Shown here piece by piece: positions 53,545-64,000 of a stretch of 64,000 nucleotides of DNA (the stretch's first letter is position 1; every line of letters starts with the position of its first letter). The notes under the pieces are model-generated. The model was not told the origin of the DNA. It saw only the letters and a list, made by a program, of their open reading frames with translations, and made no database searches. The stretch is from JANQRZ01 sp965214485 (GTDB lineage: Bacteria; Bacteroidota; Rhodothermia; Rhodothermales; JANQRZ01): assembly GCA_965214485.1 (NCBI GenBank), contig CBDCBW010000009.1, positions 434,001 to 498,000 on the forward strand, written 5' to 3'. The position numbers were made by a program, and so were the translations under genes.

Positions 53545-54498
53545 TCAGGGGAGGTCGGCGCGGTAGAGCCGGGTCGGCGTCAGCAGGACGAGGCTGCGCT
53601 CGGTGCCCGCAACGCCGACGAGGGGCTCGGGGATGCTGGGTGCGAGCACGCGCCGCTGCCGCCCGTCGAGGCCGTAGACGAGAAGCCGCCGGGGGAGCAC
53701 GAGCACGAGCCGGTCCCCGACGACCGCCACCGCGCGCAGGTCCGGCGCGCTGTCGCCGGCGATGCGGCGCAGGTAGGACCCGAAGGCGTCGTACACGAGC
53801 ACCCCGCCGTGCCCCCGGTCGGCGACGAAGAGGCGACCCCCGGCGAGGGCGAGTCCCACCGGCTCGCGCAGCGCGCCCTCGCCCGCCTCGATCCCGCCGA
53901 CGACGCGGACCGAGCGCTCGCGGTCGCTCCACCGCAGCACCACGCCGCGCAGCTCGTCCACCGCGAACACCTCGCCCGTCACGGCCGAGGCGACGGCTAC
54001 CGGTCGCCCCCCGCCCGTCTCGGCGGGGTCGCCGCCGTCATCCGGCACCCCGAAGCGGCTGGAGCGCGGCCCGTCGGTCTCGTCGAGGGTGGCCGGGACG
54101 CGGAGCGTTTCGAGCAGGCGACCGTCGCTCGAGAAGCGCTGGATCCGGCCGTTGCCCGCGTCGGCCACCACGAGCACGAGGCCGTTCGTCGGGTCCACGT
54201 CTTCCGGGTCGAGGAAGGGGTAGTCGCCCGTGCCCGGCCCGCCGAGCCGGTTCAGCGGCAGGCCCTCGGGCGTGAGCGTGACCACCGTCGAGGCCCCGGC
54301 GTCGGCGACGTAGAGCCGCCCCGCCGGGTCCGCCGCAAGCGCGCGCGCCTCCTCGAACCTCGGCCCGAACGGCTGCACCGCGAGCGAGTCGCCCGCCGGC
54401 ACCGGCACCGGCGCGGCGCGGTCCGGCGGGCGGGCCGCGCAGCCCGCGACGAGCAGCGCGAGCGCCAGGCCGTGCGTGGGGCCGAGCCGAGCCGTCAC
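53545..54498 (-). CDS. NHL-repeat beta-propeller lipoprotein
   Basis: 317-aa lipoprotein from a GTG start at 54498, overlapping the stop of the upstream gene (GTGA). Signal peptide with lipobox VAGC (Cys near residue 20). About five to six NHL-like blades follow: ALAADPAGRLYVADAGASTVVTLTPEG, LVLVVADAGNGRIQRFSSDGRLL, PVAVASAVTGEVFAVDEL, PVGLALAGGRLFVADRGHGGVLVYDAFGSYLRRI and LRAVAVVGDRLVLVLPRRLLVYGLDG. NHL propellers usually bind proteins or sugars; the partner is unknown. Coupled to the preceding lipoprotein gene. Confidence 0.87.
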   Translation of the reverse strand: MTARLGPTHGLALALLVAGCAARPPDRAAPVPVPAGDSLAVQPFGPRFEEARALAADPAGRLYVADAGASTVVTLTPEGLPLNRLGGPGTGDYPFLDPEDVDPTNGLVLVVADAGNGRIQRFSSDGRLLETLRVPATLDETDGPRSSRFGVPDDGGDPAETGGGRPVAVASAVTGEVFAVDELRGVVLRWSDRERSVRVVGGIEAGEGALREPVGLALAGGRLFVADRGHGGVLVYDAFGSYLRRIAGDSAPDLRAVAVVGDRLVLVLPRRLLVYGLDGRQRRVLAPSIPEPLVGVAGTERSLVLLTPTRLYRADLP

Positions 54499-54968
54499 CG
54501 TATCAACTGCCGCACTTCGAGCGTCGCCGTCATCGGCAGGTCCTCCTCGTCCTCGACGCCGGGATAGGGCTGGAGCAGCAGCAGCGCCGCCACGAACCGG
54601 TTCACCTGCTCGAACTGGTAGCGGTCGATGTCGAGCACCTCGGTGACGCCGCCGTCGATGCGGAGCGTCAGCGGCGTGTCGGGGCGGCTGTCCTCGATGA
54701 AGGTGAACCGCGCCACGGCCTCGCCGGCCTGGACGCAGGTGACGTCGACCGGGCACCGGTTGTCGGAGACCACCTCGTCGAAACGGACCGTCACGCTGCC
54801 GTCGGCGATGCGGACCGCCTCGCCGGCCTCGACCGTGAACGGCTCGCTGAGCATAGCCTCGGCAGGGTCGTCCGTCATCGGGTCTCCGTCGGTCGGTTCG
54901 TCGCGGGGTGGGTTGGAGCAGGCCCCGGCGGTCAGGGCGAGGGCGAGGAGCAAGCAGGCAAGGCGCAT
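54495..54968 (-). CDS. Small conserved lipoprotein
   Basis: 157-aa lipoprotein. ATG 54968 gives MRLACLLLALALTAGAC (lipobox TAGAC). An acidic linker is followed by a beta domain with FDEVVSDNRCPVDVTCVQAGEAVARF. This Cys-containing segment (RCP-x3-TC-x-x-A-G-E-A) is a recurring core in small secreted proteins of Bacteroidota; I do not know a function or DUF number. Its stop overlaps the GTG of the NHL gene, so the two are probably translated together. Confidence 0.8.
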   Translation of the reverse strand: MRLACLLLALALTAGACSNPPRDEPTDGDPMTDDPAEAMLSEPFTVEAGEAVRIADGSVTVRFDEVVSDNRCPVDVTCVQAGEAVARFTFIEDSRPDTPLTLRIDGGVTEVLDIDRYQFEQVNRFVAALLLLQPYPGVEDEEDLPMTATLEVRQLIR

Positions 54969-55138
54969 GGCGGGCATGGGTTGTGGAACGAGTGGACGCG
55001 CAAAGTAGCACTCCGAGCGGACATCGGGCGTTGCGGACATCGCCCCACCCGCCGCCCGAGCCCTGCCGAGAAACCACCCTCCGTCGTCTCCCTGAAGAGC
55101 GCGTCAGCAGGGGCGATGGACGCGGGCCCCGCACGCGC

Positions 55139-56116
55139 TCAAAGCCGCGTCCGCAGCGTGAGGTGGTGCAGCCCGCCGAACGAGCTCCAGGCGTTGTAGG
55201 CGTAGTCGAATCCGAAGCGCCGGAGGTCCAGCCCGAAGCCCAGGCCCAGGCCGGCGAGGTCGAGCCGCTCGCCCGTCGAGAGGTCCTCGTGGAGGCGGTG
55301 GTTGTAGCCGGCGCGCAGCGCGAACGGGGAGCCGAGCTGGAGCTCGGCGCTGACCGAGAGGTGGCGGGCGACCTCGCTCAGCGCCGAGCCGTTCTCGTTC
55401 TCGAACGAGGTCAGGTCGTAGCCCGCCACCGTGATCAGGACCGGGACGTACGCGAGCTGCTTCGAGACCGAGACCCGGAGGTCCACGGGCAGCACGTCGC
55501 CCTCGGTCCCGAAGTCGCCCGTGACGACGCCGAGGTTGCGGAGCGAGGCGCTCAGCGCGAAGCCGCGCTCGGGCACGAGGTACGCCGCGCCCAGGTCGAG
55601 CGCGAGGGCCTGCGCGCTCGCGTCGTCGATCGACGAGAACACGGCGTGGGCGTTCGCGCCGAGGTGGACGCGCTCGCCGTAGGGCCGGGCGTAGCTCAGG
55701 GTCACCACCGCGTCGGACGCGCCGAAGGTGTCGCCGGCGCGGGTGCCCTCGGCGTCGGCGCGCTCGAAGTCGCCGTAGGAGAGGAAGCGCACCGCCCCGC
55801 CGACGGTCCCGCCGAGGCGCTCGACGTGGTGCGCGTAGGCGACGAACCCGGCGTTGATGTCGGCCAGGTGGTTGAGGTAGCTCACCGAGAGCCGCCGGTG
55901 ACTCGCTTCGCCGAGGAGGGCCGGGTTCGCAAAGAGCGCGTTCACGTCCTCGCCCGACCCGGTGCCGTAGGCCCCGGCGAGCGCCGTCGCCCGCGCCGAC
56001 GGCTCCAGCCGCAGCAGCCCGAACCCGGTCAGCCGGCTCGGCTGCGCGAAGGCCTCGGAGGCGGCCAGCGAAAAAAGAAACAGCGAGACAGCGACGAGAC
56101 GGGCGAGGCGCGGCAT
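55139..56116 (-). CDS. porQ: PorQ-like type IX secretion component
   Basis: 325-aa predicted outer-membrane barrel from ATG 56116 with signal peptide ending near EAFAQ. Features of the PorV/PorQ (UPF0164-like) family: LRLEPSARATALAGAYGTGSGEDVNALFANPALLG near the start, VSYLNHLADINAGFVAYAH, FLSYGDFERADAEGTRAGDTFGASD (with the PorQ-typical G-D-F-x-A-S-D variant) and a C-terminal barrel end LTLRTRL. PorQ is part of the machinery that anchors T9SS cargo. The two T9SS cargo genes at 29-33 kb are consistent with a working system. The alternative start at 56122 adds two residues. Confidence 0.75.
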   Translation of the reverse strand: MPRLARLVAVSLFLFSLAASEAFAQPSRLTGFGLLRLEPSARATALAGAYGTGSGEDVNALFANPALLGEASHRRLSVSYLNHLADINAGFVAYAHHVERLGGTVGGAVRFLSYGDFERADAEGTRAGDTFGASDAVVTLSYARPYGERVHLGANAHAVFSSIDDASAQALALDLGAAYLVPERGFALSASLRNLGVVTGDFGTEGDVLPVDLRVSVSKQLAYVPVLITVAGYDLTSFENENGSALSEVARHLSVSAELQLGSPFALRAGYNHRLHEDLSTGERLDLAGLGLGFGLDLRRFGFDYAYNAWSSFGGLHHLTLRTRL

Positions 56117-56407
56117 GGACATCGGCACGGGAACGCAGTAAAGAACGAGAGGATACGCGCCGAGACGAGGAACGGGGGGGCAGGCTCGGCGTGCCAGCCT
56201 GTCGTCCGGCGCAGCGCGCCGGTGGTCCGGCATCCCGTTCGTAGAAGCGTTCGTAAAAGCGCGTCGAGAGGTATCCCTGAGCCGATAAGCGCCGTTCGTC
56301 GTTGTAGTTTCCGCGGGGACCGAAGCGTGCCGGGACTGAAGCGTGCCGAGGCCTTAAGGTACGACAGGCCCGCCGCCGCCCGACGGTGCAAAAACTCTGA
56401 CCTTGCT

Positions 56408-56481
56408 GACCCCCCCGCCGCGCCTGCGGCCGTTCGCTACGCCCCCTTCCGGCGACGCGCGGCGGCCCCCGTCGAGGAGGA
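56408..56481. repeat. Dispersed palindromic repeat, diverged copy D
   Basis: GACCCCCCCGCCGCGCCTGCGG, followed later by TACGCCCCCTTCC and CCCCCGTCGAGGAGGA, resembles copy C read on its reverse strand. The remaining bases of the 56117-56578 gap, between the divergent porQ-like and secA genes, hold a short direct repeat (GAAGCGTGCCG twice near 56330) and no gene. Confidence 0.45.
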
Positions 56482-56578
56482 CTGCCTCTCGCGCCCCAGC
56501 AGCGGCGAAGCCAACCCGACGGCGCGAGAAGCAGGGGGGGTGTACTGACTGCGACTTTCCAACTCTATTGCCACCCTC

Positions 56579-60058
<3,480 letters not shown>

Positions 60059-60307
60059 ATTGAGGCGAGTCAGATGCTTTAAATCAGGGAGATGACAAGC
60101 TGTGGGCTGGTTCGAGTCGCTGTCGCCGGAGGAGATGTCTGCTTATGCGGTCTCGATTGCTGCGCTCATCGCTGCGTACTCTGTGTTCTCGCAGGCTAGG
60201 CACGAACGTAGGAGAACTCGGCTGGACCTTCTCGAAAAAAGAGTTCAGGTCTACAATTCGGTTGGGGAGCTATTAGAGGTCTGCGAGTCCGATGTCTATA
60301 AAATGAG

Positions 60308-61052
60308 GGTCTTAGGAAGCAGAAGGTTCAGAGGGGACGCTCCCGAAGCATCTTCAGCAGCACCTTGTACAGATCATCGTGACGGTGGTTGAACCGGAAC
60401 TCGCTCTCCTTCAGGTGCAGCAGGAAGGTACGGGCTGGCACCCCGTTGAACTGCGCCAGCCGACGCTTCGCATACGACCAGAAGCTCTCGATGCCGTTGA
60501 TGTGGTTCGTCCCGAGTGCGTACTCCCGCTCATTGTGGCGAACCCGGTAGTGCTTCCCATAGCCGACATCAACAAGCCCATCGTAGGCCCGCCAGCCGTC
60601 GGTGTGAACGATGGAGCCGGGTTCCACCTTCCCTCGGATGATGGCCTGGAGCGTCTTCTTAGTGCAGTTCGGGACGACCTCGGTGTAGATGCTTCCGCCG
60701 CGCTTGAGGATGCCGAAGACGATGGTCTTACCCGAGGCTCCGCGTCCGGGCTTGCCTCGCACGCCACGCGGGCCGAAGAGCGACTCGTCGATCTCGAGCG
60801 TGCCATTGATGGGCGCGTCGAGTTCACAGGCTTCGAGCAGGCGGTGGCGCAGGCGGAGGTAGATCGCATTGACGGAGCGGACCGAGAGGCCGGTCAGACG
60901 TGCGGTATCGGATGCGGTGAGGTCGAGGGCGAAGTAGCGGAGGAGTTGGCGGAACGTGCGCTCGGAGAGCTTCGCGTGTCGGTAGTAGCGATTAACTTGC
61001 GCCATGGCAGGAAGCTACGCAGCCGATCCAACTGCTCTGCTTCCTAAGGCCC
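60308..61052. mobile_element. IS1595-family insertion sequence (~745 bp)
   Basis: Terminal inverted repeats GGTCTTAGGAAGCAGA on the left (60308-60323) and, complemented, GGCCTTAGGAAGCAGA on the right (61036-61051), one mismatch. The flanks share AAAATGA (60300 and 61053) as an imperfect 7-8 bp target duplication. One transposase gene fills the element. The exact end may shift by one base on the right. Confidence 0.85.
60328..61005 (-). CDS. IS1595-family (ISXO2-like) transposase
   Basis: 225-aa transposase. The N-terminal part has a helix-turn-helix region (LTASDTARLTGLSVRSVNAIYLRLRHRL). DDE-type residues lie in GTLEIDESLFGPRG (Asp), VHTDGWRAYDGLVDVG (Asp) and HINGIESFWSYAKRRLAQF (Glu/Asn region), as in ISXO2-like transposases. 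No frameshift is visible, so the element may still be active. It is oriented opposite to the gene it interrupts. Confidence 0.93.
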   Translation of the reverse strand: MAQVNRYYRHAKLSERTFRQLLRYFALDLTASDTARLTGLSVRSVNAIYLRLRHRLLEACELDAPINGTLEIDESLFGPRGVRGKPGRGASGKTIVFGILKRGGSIYTEVVPNCTKKTLQAIIRGKVEPGSIVHTDGWRAYDGLVDVGYGKHYRVRHNEREYALGTNHINGIESFWSYAKRRLAQFNGVPARTFLLHLKESEFRFNHRHDDLYKVLLKMLRERPL

Positions 61053-61526
61053 AAAATGAATACCCAGAGGGGTAGGCGCAAGGCAAGCGGATGGGAGGAG
61101 TCGCAGGGATTGATTAAGGCGTTCTCATCTTTCATACGCCAACAACAAATTGCTCGCTCGATCTTCGGTCAGGAGGTAACTCATACGATGTCCGATGTTG
61201 GCTTCACAGCAAATACGGTTATGAACCGCTGGTTAGAGGGGTACAATGGGGAGTCGCTGGATGATGACGAAGTGTGGAAGCAACTTGTCAAACATGAGGG
61301 GGAAGTGGCCCGTGTGTTCAGACCTTACCTGTATCAAGATCGACTGGCGGGCCTAAGTTGGTGGCAGCGAATCATGCGAAGCTCAGAGGAACGACGACAA
61401 AGAGACGAAGCAGGCCGTGACCCATTACTGAAGCCGTCGCCTCCACTGAATCAGCCTCGCAGCGATTCATGATGTGACGGCAGCAGTCAGCACCTCTGTG
61501 CTTCCTAGCTCCACACCTTCCCACAC

Positions 61527-61553
61527 GTCATCCCCGCGCAGGCGGGGACCCAC
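61527..61553. repeat. Left inverted repeat of the GIY-YIG cassette
   Basis: 27 bp, matching the complement of 61858-61884 at 26 of 27 positions. Each is itself palindromic (CCCCGC / GCGGGG), resembling REP elements. Confidence 0.85.
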
Positions 61554-61568
61554 AGGACCGGCACGCTG

Positions 61569-61883
61569 ATGCCGAAGCGCGGCACCGTCTACATCCTCGC
61601 CAGCCGTCGCAACGGCACCCTATACATCGGCGTCACGAGCGATCTGCCGAAACGCATCTGGCTGCACAAGCAGGACATGGTCGAGGGGTTCACGAAGGAG
61701 CACGGCGTCCACCGGCTCGTCTACGTCGAGGAACACGACGACATCCGTGACGCGATCACGCGGGAGAAGCAGTTGAAGAAGTGGAACCGGGCGTGGAAGC
61801 TCAGGCTTATCAACGAGACCAATCCTGGGTGGCGGGACCTGTACGATCTGCTCGCCGGTGGGTCCCCGCCTCCGCGGGGATGA
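61569..61883 (+). CDS. GIY-YIG family endonuclease in a palindrome-flanked cassette
   Basis: 104-aa single-domain nuclease with GIY-YIG signatures: GTVYILASRRNGTLYIGVTSDLPKRIWLHK (Tyr, Gly-x-Tyr and Arg), VYVEEHDDIRDAITREKQLKKW (the Glu lies in the helix; E-x-x-x-K-x-W pattern) and NPGWRDLYDLL. This type belongs to the small 'UPF0213-like' group. A 27-bp repeat GTCATCCCCGCGCAGGCGGG (61527-61553) lies before it and its near-perfect reverse complement (61858-61884) overlaps its end. The last residues GGSPPPRG and the stop codon come from that repeat. Confidence 0.85.
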   Translation: MPKRGTVYILASRRNGTLYIGVTSDLPKRIWLHKQDMVEGFTKEHGVHRLVYVEEHDDIRDAITREKQLKKWNRAWKLRLINETNPGWRDLYDLLAGGSPPPRG

Positions 61884-61884
61884 C
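61858..61884. repeat. Right inverted repeat of the GIY-YIG cassette
   Basis: Complement of the left repeat with one difference (TCC for TGC); encodes the C-terminal end of the nuclease. Confidence 0.85.
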
Positions 61885-61960
61885 TCCTAAAGGTTTGGAG
61901 CACCAACAGACCCTGCGCCGGGGGTTGTAAGTTGCCTTCTGCTCCGACGACCTCGCCGCC

Positions 61961-62209
61961 ATGCTCCGCACGCTCCACATCCGCGACTACGCGCTCATCG
62001 AAGAACTCGAAGTCGAGTTCGACAGCGGGCTGAACATCATCACGGGCGAGACCGGCGCGGGCAAGTCGATCCTGCTCGGCGCGCTCGGGCTGATCCTGGG
62101 CGAGCGGGCTTCGACCGAGGCGGTGCGCTCGGGGGCGAAGAAGGCGGTCATCGAGGGGTTGTTCGACGACGCCAACGAGGGCGGGCTGCCGGACGGAGTC
62201 TCCGGATGA
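61961..62209 (+). pseudogene. Truncated 5' copy of recN
   Basis: Begins MLRTLHIRDYALIEELEVEF and keeps the Walker A GETGAGKSILLGALGL, then ends after about 76 residues with an unrelated tail (LPDGVSG). 61927-62168 align at a constant offset of 1832 bp with 63759-64000, the start of intact recN; from 61975 to the window limit I see no mismatch. The copy is oriented like the intact gene and lacks everything after the first ~75 codons. Confidence 0.88.
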
Positions 62210-62213
62210 GATC

Positions 62214-62912
62214 GTGACGACTGCTGCCTCTGTCCGCCGCACCGCCGACTGGGCCGACTACAACCTCGGTGGTCAGAGGGACACCGTCTGGGTACAGTAC
62301 GACTCTACCCACTACCGCACCACCTTTAACCTGGCTGGTGATGGGTCAAGTGGACCGTGCTATGCCGAGCTGGTGCTCGCCGACATCGATCGTCGTGAGT
62401 ATCACGAACTCGCCATCATCAACCGCGGCAGCCAACGTCGTCCCGGACGCAGTGAAGGTCAGGACTGGTTTTTCTACCCGTTCACCTGGCCAGAGCTCGC
62501 TCCCGATACGGACTACCGGTTTGACTTCCGCGTCGCCACATCGGATGTCCACAACTTCGGCTGCCCGACGAACTACAACGCCGGACCACTCGTAGCAAGA
62601 GCCAAGGCTGGTGCGTTTGTAACAAGCGGGGAAGACACGCCGAGTGTGCCAACAATAGGCTCGCTGAATGTGTATCCGAACCCCTCGGGCGGCACGCTCC
62701 ACGTCGAGTGGACGAGTATCCGGCCGAGCACCGTAGACCTCGTCGTGTTCGACGCGCTGAGCCGGCGCGTGGCTGAGCAGTCTGGGGTCGTGGTCCCTGC
62801 CGGGCCGTCGCGCCTGCCACTCACGCTCGATGTGCCGAGCGGCCCATACCTGCTGCGCTTGACCGACGCGGCGGGCACCGTACAAACTCAGCGGATCACC
62901 GTCGTGCGCTGA
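62214..62912 (+). CDS. Orphan C-terminal part of a T9SS-secreted protein
   Basis: Open frame of ~232 aa with no signal peptide; the only start near its beginning is GTG 62214, just after the truncated recN copy. It contains an Ig-like beta domain (WADYNLGGQRDTVWVQYDS, TDYRFDFRVATSD) and a type-A T9SS sorting domain (LNVYPNPSGGTLHVEWTS ... GPYLLRLTDAAGTVQTQRITVVR). The expected N-terminus is missing, so it is probably a 5'-truncated fragment brought in with the duplication. Whether it is expressed is doubtful. Confidence 0.7.
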   Translation: MTTAASVRRTADWADYNLGGQRDTVWVQYDSTHYRTTFNLAGDGSSGPCYAELVLADIDRREYHELAIINRGSQRRPGRSEGQDWFFYPFTWPELAPDTDYRFDFRVATSDVHNFGCPTNYNAGPLVARAKAGAFVTSGEDTPSVPTIGSLNVYPNPSGGTLHVEWTSIRPSTVDLVVFDALSRRVAEQSGVVVPAGPSRLPLTLDVPSGPYLLRLTDAAGTVQTQRITVVR

Positions 62913-62913
62913 C

Positions 62914-63044
62914 GGACCCCCCGTTCAGGCCGCGCATCGCTCCGCTCAGGCGCGACCTGAACGGTCCCCCTCGACGAGGGGGACAGCCGCGCGTAGCTGC
63001 GAGCGAAGGCGTAGCCTCCGTGACCGCAAGCGCGGCGGGGGGTC
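62914..63044. repeat. Dispersed palindromic repeat, copy C (inverted)
   Basis: On the minus strand it reads GACCCCCCGCCGCGCTTGCGG..., CAGCTACGCGCGGCTGTCCCCC... like copy A, with GACCCCCC at one end and GGGGGGTC at the other. It lies between the sorting-domain fragment and the toxin-antitoxin module. Confidence 0.8.
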
Positions 63045-63121
63045 TCGTCAACACCAGCGGAGGAACCAGGTGTGGAGTCGAATGTAGCACCGCTATCGAC
63101 CCCTCGCTTACCGGGAATCTT

Positions 63122-63427
63122 GTGGAACGCATCAACGTCGCCCGCGATATTCAGCCGCTCTCGGCTTTTCGCAAGCAGGCCGCCGCCCTCATCGACCGGC
63201 TCCAGCAGAGCCGTCAGCCGCTCGTGCTCACACGCAACGGGCGGAGCGCTGCCGTCGTCCTCGACGCGCGCGAGTTCGAACGGATGGTCGAGCGGATCGA
63301 ACTGCTCGAAGACGTACAGATGGCGCACGAGCAGGCCCGGCGAGGCGAGACGGTGCCACAGGACGAAGCGCTCGCGTACCTCTCGAACCGGCTCGGTGCT
63401 GCGAGTGATGGGGCCGACGCCGCATGA
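63122..63427 (+). CDS. Phd/YefM-family antitoxin
   Basis: 101-aa protein from the GTG at 63122 (residues ERINVARDIQPLSAFRKQAA). The Phd/YefM DNA-binding fold shows in ARDIQPLSAFRKQAAALIDRLQQSRQPLVLTRNGRSAAVVLDAREFERM. The acidic tail (HEQARRGETVPQDEALAYL) would cover the toxin. The longer frame to 63020 lies in a repeat. The toxin start overlaps by ATGA. Confidence 0.9.
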   Translation: MERINVARDIQPLSAFRKQAAALIDRLQQSRQPLVLTRNGRSAAVVLDAREFERMVERIELLEDVQMAHEQARRGETVPQDEALAYLSNRLGAASDGADAA

Positions 63428-63762
63428 GGATCGAGTACGCGAAACTGGCGCTGGACCGGATTCTGGAGATCGCCGAGTTTCGCTTTTCCGAGGCCCGGCA
63501 AGCGCAGGCGTGGATGGGCGCGGTACTCGAGCGCGCTGCCCAACTCGAGGTCTTCCCGAACATGGGGCAACGGGTATCCCCGAGGTGGGGTGAACCGGGC
63601 GAAGAGACGCCGGTGCGCCGGCTCCTGTTTAAGGACGTGTGGATCGTCTACGAAGTGCGGCAGGTCGACCCGAAAGCGGACGAGGAGCACCCCGACGATC
63701 ACATCTTCGTGCTTACGGTCCGCCACGTGCGCGAGAAGCCAGACGACGAGGACGGGGTGTAA
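63424..63762 (+). CDS. ParE/RelE-family toxin
   Basis: 112-aa type II toxin. MRIEYAKLALDRILEIAEFRF, ERAAQLEVFPNMGQRV and a C-terminal VLTVRHVREKPDDE fit ParE/RelE proteins, with strands RRLLFKDVWIVYEV in the middle. It forms an overlapping pair with the Phd/YefM antitoxin upstream. Target (ribosome-bound mRNA or gyrase) cannot be decided from this sequence. The stop codon TAA is the start of the sequence block shared with the truncated recN copy. Confidence 0.88.
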   Translation: MRIEYAKLALDRILEIAEFRFSEARQAQAWMGAVLERAAQLEVFPNMGQRVSPRWGEPGEETPVRRLLFKDVWIVYEVRQVDPKADEEHPDDHIFVLTVRHVREKPDDEDGV

Positions 63763-63792
63763 GTTGTCCCCCGCTCCGACGCCCCTGCCACC

Positions 63793-64000
63793 ATGCTCCG
63801 CAGCCTCCACATCCGCGACTACGCGCTCATCGAAGAACTCGAAGTCGAGTTCGACAGCGGGCTGAACATCATCACGGGCGAGACCGGCGCGGGCAAGTCG
63901 ATCCTGCTCGGCGCGCTCGGGCTGATCCTGGGCGAGCGGGCTTCGACCGAGGCGGTGCGCTCGGGGGCGAAGAAGGCGGTCATCGAGGGGTTGTTCGACG
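63793..64000 (+). CDS. recN: DNA repair protein RecN, N-terminal part (runs off the window)
   Basis: SMC-like ATPase of double-strand break repair. The first 69 residues are present (MLRSLHIRDYALIEELEVEF, Walker A GETGAGKSILLGALGLILGE). The gene continues beyond position 64000. Its 5' end is repeated 1.8 kb upstream as the truncated copy at 61961; this copy is taken as the functional one because it runs off without a stop and because the upstream one is cut short. Confidence 0.92.
   Translation, partial: MLRSLHIRDYALIEELEVEFDSGLNIITGETGAGKSILLGALGLILGERASTEAVRSGAKKAVIEGLFD

Larger units (their letters stand above)
60102..61472 (+). pseudogene. Membrane-anchored protein gene disrupted by an IS1595 insertion
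   Basis: The 5' part (60102-60305; start GTG 60102) encodes 68 residues beginning GWFESLSPEEMSAYAVSIAA, with a single hydrophobic segment AVSIAALIAAYSVFSQ and a basic helix. After the insertion, removal of the element and one target copy joins DVYKM to NTQRGRRKASGWEE in frame (from 61056) and runs to a stop at 61472. The restored protein is about 206 aa with a soluble helical tail. Unknown function. The join needs no other base change. Confidence 0.8.

Overview
The window is high-GC, gene-dense bacterial chromosome. Its gene content points to a Bacteroidota-type cell: type IX secretion (T9SS) C-terminal sorting domains, a PorQ-like protein, a SusC-style TonB receptor followed by a DUF4249 lipoprotein, a long Bacteroidota-style SecA without the zinc tail, and many LxxC lipoproteins. 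The high GC and the lack of strong Shine-Dalgarno sequences suggest Rhodothermales/Rubricoccaceae-like relatives (Rhodothermota). That placement is inference; no rRNA or tRNA gene was seen.

Layout. 0-3 kb (minus): tkt, an MliC-like lipoprotein and the start of rpe (pentose phosphate). 3-13 kb (minus): a partial complex I operon nuoA-B-C-D-E-[Uma2]-F-[67 aa]-[DUF4920]-G-H. nuoI to nuoN are absent, and palindromic repeats lie between genes and inside nuoG. 13-14.4 kb: purB with two compensating indels. 14.6-19.2 kb (plus): three tandem subtilisin-like lipoproteins, the first with a frame-scrambled prodomain. 19.3-26.7 kb: toast-rack protein and ECF sigma factor, SLC12-type transporter, a DinB gene with an in-frame amber stop, rpoN, DUF3109. 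27-29 kb: ruvB and an orphan kinase-like protein. 29.3-33.1 kb: two T9SS cargo genes sharing an almost identical 426-bp 3' end. 33.4-36.5 kb: FG-GAP protein, GreA/B factor, Sak4-like ATPase. 36.5-40.3 kb: TonB receptor, DUF4249 and a family 2 glycosyltransferase, coupled by ATGA overlaps. 40.6-48.2 kb: ilvE, marR, a PhoR/PhoB-type pair, ruvA, tetR with a short-chain dehydrogenase, and nadE with two indels. 48.2-53.1 kb: a PIN toxin-antitoxin module between two copies of the 3' end of a 1186-aa outer-membrane gene, then a MITE. 53.1-60 kb: csaA, two lipoproteins, porQ-like, secA. 60-64 kb: a mosaic hotspot between secA and recN with an IS1595 insertion in a reconstructable gene, a GIY-YIG gene with 27-bp inverted repeats, a truncated recN copy, an orphan sorting-domain fragment, a Phd/ParE module and intact recN.

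The most unusual signals are (i) two unrelated toxin-antitoxin modules, each bracketed by a direct partial duplication of the neighbouring gene end; (ii) the GIY-YIG gene framed by a REP-like palindrome; (iii) duplication of a T9SS sorting domain together with its terminator; and (iv) an Uma2 gene translationally coupled inside the complex I operon. The indels in purB, nadE and the first protease are mostly single-base insertions, so sequencing error must be excluded before biology is inferred from them.
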